DNA of 64,000 nucleotides from Pithys albifrons albifrons (taxonomy: Eukaryota > Chordata > Aves > Passeriformes > Thamnophilidae). The DNA is taken from the NCBI RefSeq assembly GCF_047495875.1, contig NC_092470.1, forward strand, positions 16,542,001-16,606,000, given 5' to 3'. Under the pieces are notes generated by a model that ran no database searches, was not told the origin of the DNA, and was given only the letters and a program-made list of their open reading frames with translations. Positions 36,998 to 47,610 of this stretch are shown here, piece after piece. Position numbers and translations under genes: made by a program. Positions within the stretch are counted from its first letter, which is position 1. Every line of letters begins with the position of its first letter.

Positions 36998-37677
36998 GAA
37001 AACCCCCAAACCTGCACAAATAAAAGTAAGTAAATCACTCCTGTTTCTTTACTAGAAATCCCAAGAGGATCAGTGAGGAAATCTAATCATAAATGCAAAG
37101 TGCAACTGGCAACCTGACTCTCTTCTCTCACTCACAGAGAAGCAAAATAAAATCACCACTATGATTAACAAATAAGTGAGCAGATTTTATTTGCAAGCAA
37201 ATAACAATCTAACAGTTTTGGGGGGTTTTAATGTACAAACCCTCTGCTGATTTGCATTAAAAATTAATGGAAATAAAGGGTAAAAGGTTTCCAGAATCTG
37301 GAATTCTCTACAGAATAACTATTAGAAAGAGACATGAGTTCCCACACCACTGATTAAACCTTTACACAATCCCTCTGCACCCAAAAAACCACCTTCCCTC
37401 ACTGACTACCAGAGCACCCAAGTAGTCCCACACTAATAATCAAATAGTCCCATGCCAGCAATCAATTCTGTTTAGTGGTAAAGAAAACCTTGCTGTAAAT
37501 AAAAAGTAGAATAAACTGGAACTAATGATTTATCCCATGTTTTCTGTGAATTGCTATTCCACTAGGCATGACATTGAATCAGGGAAAAAAAAAAAGAGAG
37601 TAGAGGTTCAATATAAACAGAGTTTGCATTCCTGGGCTGATGTTTTATTTAAAAAGGCTATTCTGGTTGCCATTCCT
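36998..37677. other. Intergenic, nothing recognised
   Basis: AT-rich unique sequence; the 37525-37860 frame enters the following microsatellite and is an artefact of it. Confidence 0.55.
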
Positions 37678-37684
37678 TTATATA

Positions 37685-37737
<53 letters not shown>

Positions 37738-37842
37738 CTGTCTGTGTGTGTGTGTGTGTATTTTTATGTGTATATATATATATGTATTTATATGTATATA
37801 TGTGTATATATATATGTATGTATGTATACGTATGCATGCATG
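37678..37842 (+). repeat. Compound (TG)n/(TA)n/(TATG)n microsatellite
   Basis: (TG)12 from 37691 is followed by (TA)n to about 37737, then TCTG, a second TG run, (TA) runs, and TATG/TGCA units ending CATGCATGCATG near 37842. The alternating purine-pyrimidine sequence can form Z-DNA (TG) and cruciform (TA). Frames through it on both strands (for example 37640-37843) encode repetitive Tyr/Ile/Cys/Val or His/Thr strings and are not genes. Likely length-polymorphic. Confidence 0.97.
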
Positions 37843-38519
37843 AATAAGAATACATATTAATTGTAATATTTTCCAAATATTGCTTTTCTCACTTATTCAT
37901 CTCATGTGGAAGAAACTACTCCCTGAAATAACTTGGAGCTTTTCTTTTTTTCCCCCAAAGCCTGAGAGAAAAATATGTATTCAAGTAACAGTAGCAAAAA
38001 GCACAGCCCAATCCTTAATCACTGCTTACTGATTTAGGTTCATTTTATTAGTAGGCAGTCCTTTTCCAGAAAGCCATTTTCTTGGCAGGGAGCATGGAGT
38101 ATTTGTGGGGGCAGAGGTCCAGTCTCCCCCACGGCTGTTCCCTCTGTGTCTGGCCAGCCCAGGAAGGCAGCAGGAGTTTTAGTGCCAGAGTTTTGTCTGA
38201 CAATACTCATCTCTGGTAAGTGTGAATGAGTGTTAGATATAAAGCTGGAGACTGGATACAAAGGACCCAACAGGGCATAAAAACAATACATATTGCACAC
38301 TGTGACTCCTCTCTCATGGGCAAGGCAGGAGTGGAAGGAGAGAGAAATAGAGAATTTCACTCTTTGTGTTGGGAGATTTTCTTGGGTTTGGGTTTGTTTG
38401 CAATTGTTTGTGTGTCAGAGCAAAAATAATGGATTTAGGGAGAAGGACCTGTTAAAAACCTTGCTTGTTTTAGAACAGTTCCCCCCCTCTCCCTTCCCTA
38501 GTCACTATTTGTCACAGTC
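37843..38519. other. Intergenic, nothing recognised
   Basis: Unique sequence. Frames of 67-106 codons on both strands overlap one another and have no family resemblance. Confidence 0.5.
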
Positions 38520-38720
38520 AACTACTGAAATCCTCTATTAATCGCTAAATCCAGATAATAGCGGAGGTGGGTTGGCTGACCTGTGAAATTAGGTCTGCAT
38601 GTAAAAAGGAATTGAACTGTGCGAGCTTTGGAAATAACTCTGTCGGTATTTACATTAGCATTTGAACATCAAAGATCTCCCCTGGGCTCCTGTAGGTGCC
38701 TCTAATCCAAGTACCAATCA
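38520..38720. promoter_or_regulatory. Candidate conserved noncoding element
   Basis: Complex sequence with CTATTAATCGCTAAATCC, GATAATAGCGGAGG, GTGCGAGC, GTCGGTATTTACATTAGC. CpGs are retained in four words where flanks have almost none. A TAATC bicoid-type word and a forkhead-like TATTTAC are present. No frame or repeat. Role is inferred. Confidence 0.35.
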
Positions 38721-39310
38721 ACCAACTCAGCTTTTCCACCCAGCCAGGCTGGCTTGGAGACCCTTGGAGATATATCCCAGCCAACCAAGAGGCAGGTGAG
38801 AAGCTTCTTGCTGGTTGTTAGCCCCCAGGTTTCCACGAGAGTGAGGCCACAGGAAACAACATTAACAAAAGAGATGGAAAAAAATCAGCATTTTTATTTC
38901 ACAGGAGAAACAGCCTACCCACCTCGTGAGCAAGCATGTGCACAAAATTGTAATTATCATCTTAAAAAGAGGCCTTTAAATACATCAGGCTCTGCAGACT
39001 ACAGCAAAGTAGAAATTAAAAGGAAGACTAGAAATTATTTTCTTCTGTTATTGCTAGTAATATTGTTACTGTTTTAAAGAAGCCTTCGCCTTAGATCCTG
39101 TAGGGCTCTTCATCCAGAACCATGACCTCACTTGCTGTTTGCATGAGCACAGTTGCTGCCATTGCTTTATCCTGCAGATCTCAAAGCAAGGCTGTTGCTT
39201 AAGCAAGAGTCCCAGGATGACTTGGCCATATGGATTTTCTCCTTCCCATTGTACAGATGGGTAAAAAGAAGTCTCTAGCAAGCACTCACCACCGCTTCCA
39301 GCCTCTCTTC
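38721..39310. other. Intergenic, nothing recognised
   Basis: A 107-codon frame (38754-39077, +) has no recognisable domain or exon context. No repeat until the CR1 fragment. Confidence 0.5.
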
Positions 39311-39695
39311 ATAGAATAATACAGGGGTTTGGGTTGGAAGTGACCTTAAAGATTGTCTTCTTTCAACCTCCTGCTGTAGAGGCAGGGGCACCTTTTCACT
39401 AGATCTGGTTGCTTCAAGCCCCACGCAATATGACCTTGAAGTCTTCCAGGGCTGAGGCAACCACAGCTCCTGTGGTCAATCAGGGCCTCACCACCCTCAC
39501 AGAAAATTATTTCTTCCTAATATATAATCTAAACTTACTCTATCAGTTTGAAGCCATCCCCCCTTTTCCTGTCTCTACACACCTTTGTAAAATGTCTTTC
39601 CCTATAGGCTCCCTTCAGGTACTGGAAGGCCACAATTAGGTCACCCTGAGTCTCTCATACTTCCTGCAGGGGATCACTCCTCTGAAGTTCTGATA
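39311..39695 (-). mobile_element. CR1 LINE 3' portion (5' truncated)
   Basis: Reverse complement of CR1: ATAGAATAATACAGGGGTTT, GGGTTGGAAGTGACC, AAAGATTGTC, then GAGGCAGGGGCACCTTTTCAC, GGTTGCTTCAAGCCCC, CTTCCAGGGCTGAGGCAACC, ATTTCTTCCTAATATATAATC, TTTGAAGCCATCCCCCC and CAGGTACTGGAAGGCCAC. These follow the family order for about 350 bases; the 5' boundary near 39695 is uncertain. The coding region in it (ORF2 C-terminus, antisense) is interrupted. Frames here are CR1 antisense shadows. Confidence 0.93.
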
Positions 39696-40289
39696 ATATG
39701 GAGACATTTGTTCTCACCTGATTCAGTTCAGTTCCAAGTCATTCATTCTATTCCATTTGATAGTGAGTTAAAATTTACAGAAAAATATTTTCAAGAGGAG
39801 CAGAAAGCTGTATTCCCTCCCTGTTAAGCTCCAGCCTCTAAGAGTGTGGGAGTGGGTTGGGAGAAGGGGAGGAATCATTTACCACTGTTTGCTAATAGGG
39901 TAGGTGAACTGCATAGCATCAAGTGTGCCTTCCTCCAGAGATCCATTCTCAGACACATTAGCTATTTAGCTCCCAGAACTCAAGGTGAAGGTTGATCTGT
40001 CTTTGGATACTTTAAAGAAAACTTAAAAGAATAAAACATACTGGAAAACAATCTAGGAAAAACTACACAATGGCCATATAAAAAGTTGGCATGAATTTCC
40101 TGATGTTTTTTAAAAAAATCATCATATAAGGCTGCAGCAGAAATCTCCTACCTTTGGACTGCCCAACCACCTCGTATTTTTTTATGGACCTTTACTAAAT
40201 TCACCCAGAGAGAAAGAAGAGGTAGAGAAGAGATCACCTTTAAGGCCTTTTCTTTCTTTTCTTGTCTTTTCTTTTTTTTTAATGACAAT
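39696..40289. other. Intergenic, CT-rich tract at its end
   Basis: Unique sequence. A pyrimidine-rich run (about 40246-40281) precedes the next island. No frame or repeat of note. Confidence 0.5.
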
Positions 40290-40910
40290 AGAATTTTTTT
40301 TCCTAAAGTTGTATTAGGGATTCACTTAAGCAGAAATGAACTGTAATATGCAAATAGTTCTAATTGGACTGCTAATAGAGCGTGTCTCTGTTGTTTTTTT
40401 GTAGGGAGTTTTATGCCTATGTAATCAGTGCAGACAGCCGTTAAGTAAATGAAGAGGCAACTAACAATGTCAGAAAAGAGACCGGGCGGTTCCAGCTGAC
40501 ACTACCCTAATCTTCCAGGACCCATTAAATGGCAGTTTCAACGCATTACCTACCATAACATCCTTGAATATCACTGATTTTATTTGCAGTATCAAACATT
40601 CCATTTCATGCCCCATTAACAGTAGGAGCCTGGGCTTTTTGACGCAGCTAAACATTTTACTAACTACCTGGACTAAGTAACCAATTAACTTTTGGAGACA
40701 ATACGGCCAATTAAGCGCGAAAAGGTAAGGCTGTCATCCCCCACTAAAATTGAATTTCCTTTTCCTGATGGCACTTATTGTCGGTGTTCAATTGTTAATG
40801 GAGATTTGGTCCCTATTAAAAGGATGAAGCCGAAGGATAATGGGAAAGTTCAGAGGACTTGGTTCCTAAAGAGTAGGTCAGAAAATGTCCCAGTTGGCCA
40901 CTAATTCAGT
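40290..40910. promoter_or_regulatory. Candidate conserved noncoding element, longest complex island
   Basis: About 600 bases of unusually complex sequence. It holds an octamer ATGCAAAT (40348-40355), TAATTG (40361-40366), several CCAATTAA-type words near 40680 and 40708, and CpGs in AGCGTG, GCCGTT, ACCGGGCGG, AACGCA, GACGCAG, TACGGCC, AAGCGCGAAAA, GTCGGTG and GCCGAAGG. Flanks are CpG-poor and low-complexity. A 70-codon frame (40692-40904, +) lies in its 3' part without a known domain. A splice-acceptor-like TTTTTTTGTAG ends at 40404 and a donor-like AAAG|GTAAGG falls at 40724/40725, so a noncoding-RNA exon is possible. Enhancer is the more likely reading; both are inference. Confidence 0.42.
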
Positions 40911-43900
40911 CATCTTTTCTTCATGCCAGCTCCCTTACTGGAATAGTATTGGCAATGTAGCTCTAGTCTGACCTACCACGATCACACATTGTGCAATATG
41001 GTAACTTCAGAGACATGTGCACGCATGCAGCGGTACTCAGGGAACTTACATGGGAAAAAATAAAAATATAAACAAATATAACTCAGCTGAATTTTGAGAG
41101 CTTCTTACATACTGAGCTGTTTAGCACAGTAGTGAGCCTTTGAGAGACCTCTTAAGCTAAGGGAAGAGAAGCTGCCATGGTATTTACATGAGTTTCCCTG
41201 GCCAATCTTTGACATCCTGCAACAGATACACACCTGTGTAAGCTTGAAGTGTTCATCTCCATGACTTAGAGGGATTTTTCTACTCATTGCCATCAGGCTG
41301 AAATCTTCTGCCTTATCACCAACACATGAAGAAGCTGACATATTAGATGCACTCATAAATATTATTTTCTTCCTCAGAGGATGTAGCAATGTGCCCATAT
41401 ACACTGTACAGAGATAGAAATAGAAAAGTTTTGGGTTGACACCTTCTATTTTTTGGTACAAAGAATTTACTTCTCTATTTTATACATCTACTCTGAGTAA
41501 AAATATGTCATCCCTTACCACTGGAAAAAAGTTCCTGCCAAAAATCAGGGAAGCAACAAGCTAAGGATTAAGCTAAACATCTCTTCAAAGACATGCACTT
41601 CATGAGGTCTTCTGTTAACGAATCTCAAAGCACTTTCCTCACAACACCTTGTTGGAATACCTTTTTTATATGACTTAGGGATTTTTTTCCCCCCAGAAAT
41701 GAGCTGAAGAAAGAGGCAAAAGACAAAGTCAGCACAAGACACAAGAAATGGCACAAGTACAGAGGGAGGTGATTTTTTACAAGCAATTTATAAACAGAAA
41801 TGCATGGAAAACATAAGCAATAGGCTGTAAAGTTTGCCATGGATTGACCCTAAAGCTGCTTTTAGGTCACCAGTCAGACAAGTCTGTGTGCTTGGCTCTC
41901 TGTGTCAGACAGGAGGTGTGTGCAGATAATCCTCCATCCCAAAGAAAGTATCCTCTTTGATAAGGATATCACATATCATCCAAGGGCACCTACTGTGGCA
42001 AGCCAAGCATGGCTGAGGCACAACAACTGAGGACCATGTTTTTGCCAAACTATGTGATGTGGAGCCCCTTTATCTGCAGTAGTGGTACCTGTTGAAAAGG
42101 ACAATAACCAAAATACAAGTATATTATAACCCCTACAAGGAGCACCAAAAGCATCATATTTTTGAGACAAAATAAATCCCAGCACTAGTTTTGTGGCTTT
42201 CCAGGCTTTGTGAACATTTCCATCACATAAGACAAAGCTGAAACTCACATTAAGATGCAGGTCTACTCTGCCATAACATATTTAAAGATTAGCCCAGCCA
42301 CAACAGCTTAGACTGTTATTAATCTAATCTCTTAAACGCATAGAATATCCAAACAAGAAAACAAGTTAACTGATTTCTGTCTGCTCTAATAGCAAAAATA
42401 TGACTTTGGCTTTTCTCTGCAATGCTTTACACCATTAAGCAATTACTTGTGGGCAGAACCCCAGTTCCCTTATTGCTACTTATGGTTTTGGAGATTTCAT
42501 TGGTTCGCCAACTAAGCTTCTAATTAAATATGGTGTCACTAGGCTTTTGTGGCACCCTGGCTCATATCACACCATGGAGCTCTCATTGCATTTAGTGACT
42601 TACTAGCCCAGTTTGAAATACATAATAACCAGGTTAACCTAAGAAGCAAGGTTTAAAATAATTATTAAAGTACCCTTGAGATTAGAAAAGTGATTAAGAG
42701 TAACTTTCATCTCCTTTTTGACCATTATACATCTTCTATTCTTCTCCTACTTAACTGTCTAGTGCATCAAATCTCCAAAAGAAACAACTGGAGCCTTTTC
42801 TGCCTTGCGCATCATCACTGACTACTGAAATGCTGCAGAAATATCACCATTTCCTGGAGAAAAAGTTTAAATCTCTGAAGTTTTCTTCCTCTTCCATCCT
42901 GGCAGAGATCCCTGGTTGAATCAGACACAGCAATCTCTACACTTTAGCCTGCAAGAACTTTGAATTTGTGTTAAGATTCAAATATAGACTACCCCAATCC
43001 ATTTCTGTTTTTAACTTCGGTTTGTGGGCTTTTTTAAGTAAATACATTTTGGCATATTCTCAGCTCCAAAAATACAAAGATTTGTAGCTTGGTTACAAAA
43101 ATGGAAACACATTAATTTTAATTTGAAGAAGAATGTTTCATGAAACCATTTAATTTAATATCAAGTTGTAATGAGAAAAGTTAAGAGAAGTAAAAGCTTT
43201 TTAAATAAATTGTTTCAAAATATTTAAAACCCTCCCTCTCCACACTCTTGAAGATATATGGAGCTAAGTTAATGGTAGAGCATAGGGGAATCTTGCTCAA
43301 TGGGAATTTTCCATTATTCTCAACAAAACACTCCTAATGCTCATGGGTTCTGACAAAACCCATAGTTATGAGAAACATATGGCCCTAATAATGAAGTAAA
43401 TCTTTGGTAAAAAATACACTGAATTGCTGTTGTGTAAGTGAGAACAGAACTCAGCTGGGCATCAAGGCTAGAGGCAGCTCTGTCAGTGATGGGGGTTGCC
43501 CAGCCCCTCTGCCCCTCCAGCTCTAGACACATATAGCAATATGCTCCAACATCCCTCTCCACCCCAGGAGCACCAAGAGCCATCTCCTGAGCATATACAA
43601 TTCAGGCTTAGCCAGCAAGAGACATAAATATAATTTTCATATGGTATTGTACACACATTTTCATGGAGAACACCAAGCCCCCTCCTACCCCTCTAACAGC
43701 CCCACTGAAGGCAGCTGTACTGCTAAGACTACCATCCTACTTGGCAACCCAGGTCTCACAGCTAGATTGTTCCTCTATAAGAGCTGATTTCCTAGAGAAA
43801 ATGCAAACCTATTGAGCTAATCCTTATCCATTAACTTTCCTATTGCAGAAACTTTCACTGTCACATCTTTGCTTCCAGCCCTCTGTCTAACAGCACTACA

Positions 43901-46859
43901 AAAGCAAGGCAGAGGAAAAAACCTACTAGCTGCTTCAGCCCTCAATATGTCTCACCTGGTGTAATCAAAATCACCAGTCACCTATGAGCTGTGTTTCCCA
44001 TGCCTGCAAACTCCCCCAGGTTGGTGTAGTTTATATAGTTAATAAAATACACATATTTTTTACTTCTCTGTTGCAGAGATGCATCTTAGCAAGCATGAAG
44101 TGTGGGAAGAGACAGATTTCACACAGAAACGTGTCCTTTTGTTCCAGACTTTTGGCACAAGGTGTGTAGGGCCTCTGGAGGGTCTGGTTCCCTGAGCCAG
44201 AAAATCAGACTCCTGTGGACAGTGCGGCTTTTTCCATCAGTGCACTTTATAAATCCTGACCTCCTTTCAAAGCTTCATTGATAGAGAAACGAACTCTGTC
44301 CCTGAAAGATTGTGTTGTGGCAGGGTAAAGGCATGCTTTATTCACCCTATGTTTCTCCACATGTTCCCAAAATTGACAATTGCTTCACAATACAGCTTCT
44401 TCTATGTACTGAGCAAAGAAAATGTGTAAAGCTGAGATATTGTGGCTTTTACAGATCTATCTTAAACACCTTGTTCTTGTCTTTGGTGGCTGGATAATTT
44501 GGACCCCAGGTGTGAAATACTGTATCAGTTACAAAACTACCATGCAACATGCCAAGAATTTCATGAGGAGTTATTCTGGTTTACACTGCAGAGGATCACA
44601 GTTCCTCCCATTCACCTGAGCTCAGATCCTCACCCTACAAGGCACCAGCAGTTTTGTGTAGCCACATGGATCCTTCTTTGCAGGATCAGAGCTTTTCTTT
44701 CTTTTACCTATATTCATTCTTTTTGTCTTCCCACTCCCACTTTCCCTGTGCTACACTCTAGTTGGACATGGGTCTTGCACAGTGGCATAACCTGAAATCC
44801 CACCAAGCTGGGATTGTTTTTCCACTTGAAAACTCCAGGTATAAAATAGACTACCTTATGTGGGGCCGGAGGGTAACTTCTTTCCTGGCTGGTAATTATC
44901 AGGGGTGTAGGGTTGCATATATAATTATGGAGAGGTTGAAGCAGGCTGAGGCTGTAAATTCTCTGCTGTCTGCTTGAGGAGCTGAGCGCTGAAGCTGCCT
45001 TGGTACATGTTCCTTGCCAGATTTAAGTTGTTCCTCCTCCTGTCCTTGAAGGAGCATGTTTGTCTCTGGCCTTCAAAATTCACAACTGGAAAAACACGAG
45101 GGAAATTGGAGCTGGGACCCGCTAAACACCACTATCTTGGGATCCCAGAGAGGAGATGTTTACCTGTACTCAGTTTCAGGTCACTCATAACTTCTGAATG
45201 TCTGATTAATCCATATTTCCCCAACAGTTTTTGATACATGTTAATTTGCTGAAAGGTCTTCTGGGTAGTTTGCAGACTTACATGACTTACAAGACTTGCA
45301 GAAACAAACCTTTTATCCCACCAATTTTGAATTACTTTCCCTTTGCATCTTTCCTTAAAAACAAAGACCTGGATTTTGACTGCAGCCTGTTAGGTATGTT
45401 GGTGACTTTAATTCACTGTCAAAGTTATAATTTTGATAGCCATAATCCAAATGAAGGAGAAGAAAACACATAAGGAATTTAGCATCTCTTAAAGTAATTT
45501 CATTCCACTACTTAAAATCATTACTAACCTCTGCAACACTTAATTAATTGAAATGACTCTAGCTGTGGGAATCTGTGGTGAAGAGGTCTCTAATACTTAC
45601 ATGCAATTTGACCTGAAATTCAGTTAGAGCTGAAAAATACTTGAACAACATTTTTCAAGGAATGAAAAATAAAGACCCTGTTAAATGTGATCAGTTCTCC
45701 ACTTCTTTTTATCCTGCCTGCTGTTTTCCCTCAGGGATTTGCTGGACATAACTCTTTTCCAGCTGCTGTATACAAAGTACCTGCCTAAGTACAACTTTAG
45801 TTCTGGAAGAAAGATAAAACAATATTTACAAACCACTTGTTATTCAGACAACTGAAAGGTCAGTATCATTAGAAAAGCCTTACTCCAACCTATTCTAAAA
45901 TGTCCCTTGGCTGATGAGAATGACTCAAGTAATAAAGATGACAAGCTCTCTGTGAAAGACACTCCTTGCTCATTCATATTTACTATAGCAAATTGTGATA
46001 CACCAGCCGGATTAATAAAGCTTGTGCTGCACTGTCTCAGAAAGGATTCCAATAGTTTTAACGAGCCAGACTCTCCAGCAAATACATGGGAATTGTTTTA
46101 TCCATGACAGAGACAAGATTGATTGAGGTACAGAACTCACCTGTATTTACTGGAACCAGTAAGAAAGGACTTGGAGGGGCAGGGGGAACACATCTAAGTT
46201 AGGTAGGACAGCATAAGTTAACAATGCAAACTACGTCTGGTCAGAGGAAAAGTTCTAATAAATCTTCTTAGTAATTTAAAAGGTATGTAGCCAGTTTAGG
46301 AACTACAAATAATCACTCTGATTCATTACTCCACATTGCTGTCATACCCCTAAATCCTAAAACTAGGGTGCCTATGGAATTACAGGCTACTAGCACTGTG
46401 TCCTGCAATTATTTGTTATCAATTTTGCTTTGTTTTTACTTATTGCTAAAAATCCCTAAATATCTCAAAAAACAGCTGGTGCTGTGGCCATTCTATACAG
46501 GACATCTTAAGTCACACCATGCCTTTGAGTGTGTCCCAGAGAATAAGGGGGAAAGGAGAAAGTGAACAGTAAAAATCCCAACACAAAATTATATGAGATG
46601 TTCAGAGTTTCTTGGATTTTACTATGAACCATGTATGAAACAAGGACTTGCAGACAGAGCTGCCATATGAAAATTAACGTTGTACCCCACAGAAAAGATG
46701 TCACAGTTATCCGCTCTAACTGAGGGGGAGACTAATGCAATTATATCAAGGTATACTGAGGAACCATCGGTGCTATAAATAATAATAAAGGGTAAATAAT
46801 AAAAAAATAAAACAGAAGCCCCAGAAGTGAAATGTTTTAAATGAAAGGTGATGCACTGT
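40911..46859. other. Intergenic, nothing recognised
   Basis: About 6 kb of unique AT-rich sequence. Frames reach 118 codons (41105-41461, -) and many of 60-98 codons lie on both strands around 44-45.5 kb, overlapping and unrelated to known families. I see no CR1, SINE, LTR or microsatellite. The 43440-43590 patch is slightly GC-richer, but is not a CpG island. Confidence 0.5.
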
Positions 46860-47060
46860 GAACTTAACACACTAGCCCTTTAGCCTTTCTGTTAAAAAGG
46901 TAATCTGATTGCCATTGATTTTTTTCACCTCTGTTACTAAGAAGGTGATGGAATGGTGTCCACGCAGATGTATTGAATCAGATACTAAACAGAGAGCAAC
47001 ATAAAGAACAATTATCAGCAGCCTTGCCTTCAGCTTGCTGATTATGACATTACTGAAAAG
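46860..47060. promoter_or_regulatory. Weak candidate conserved noncoding element
   Basis: Complex sequence with AGGTAATCTGATTGCCATTGAT (homeodomain-like words near 46900-46920), GTCCACGCAGATG and GCAGCCTTGCC. No repeat or frame. Evidence is compositional and weak. Confidence 0.25.
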
Positions 47061-47379
47061 ACAAGGTCTGGGTGACTTAAACCAAAAGGAAAAAAAAAAC
47101 TAAAAAGAAGAGGGAAGAAACTGATACACGTTTACCATCTGTCTGGGTACAGACAGTTCTTTGGCTTTACCAAAAATATGTATTTCCCCCTTGCAGCTTG
47201 GTAGGTGTGAGAGTGTGATCAAGCTAATTGGCTTGATCATGTTACAGAAAATAAAATAGCACAGAGGCAAGGGCCAACCAGTAGTTCATGTGTTTTAGCC
47301 TACCTAGAAAATTCTGTATAGAGAAATTTGTGTTCATGGTTCTGTCTGCCTGAGTATTACTGGGCTCAATTATGGCCTG
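47061..47379. other. Intergenic with a perfect 9-bp-arm inverted repeat
   Basis: TGATCAAGC (47216-47224) and GCTTGATCA (47231-47239) form a perfect inverted repeat around the 6-nt loop TAATTG, which is itself a homeodomain-like word. The rest is unremarkable AT-rich sequence. Confidence 0.6.
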
Positions 47380-47560
47380 CATGATCATCAGGCAGATTTT
47401 CCAAAGGGCTTGGGAATAGAGAGACTTTTGTAGGGCTCAGAGTAGCTCAATATGCTATAAATAGGTGTATATATATCCACGTTTGAATGACGTGCCTAGG
47501 AATGGTTGGCCAGATTCTCATAGGGCATAAAATAAGAAAACACCATGCACCCACATAGCT
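47380..47560. other. Possible ancient-repeat flank with a MEF2/TATA-like word
   Basis: CTATAAATAG at 47455-47464 fits both the MEF2 consensus and a TATA-box shape. The segment abuts repeat copy B and may belong to it, as the CATAGGGCATAAAATAAG text has the feel of decayed repeat. I cannot assign it. Confidence 0.3.
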
Positions 47561-47610
47561 CTTGATTTCAAAGCAGTTGGGCCAGTTTGCACAGGATGAG
47601 AATCAGGACT
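47561..47610 (+). repeat. Short relic of a possible ancient interspersed repeat (copy B)
   Basis: CTTGATTTCAAAGCAGTTGG followed by GCCAGTTTGCACAGGATGAG and AATCAGGAC parallels copies at 11254-11292 and 51313-51372. Family not named; see the matching finding. Confidence 0.3.

Noticed and set aside
37525..37876. Three frames of 67-111 codons on both strands
   Set aside because: They translate the TG/TA microsatellite into repetitive Tyr/Ile/Cys/Val or His/Thr; artefact of simple sequence.
40692..40904. 70-codon frame in the 40.3 kb island, considered as a small protein
   Set aside because: Mostly basic composition from AAG/AGG words, no recognisable family, and the region reads better as noncoding; kept only as part of the island.
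43440..43590. GC-richer patch considered as a CpG island
   Set aside because: GC is raised mainly by CC/GG dinucleotides, with hardly any CpG; not an island.
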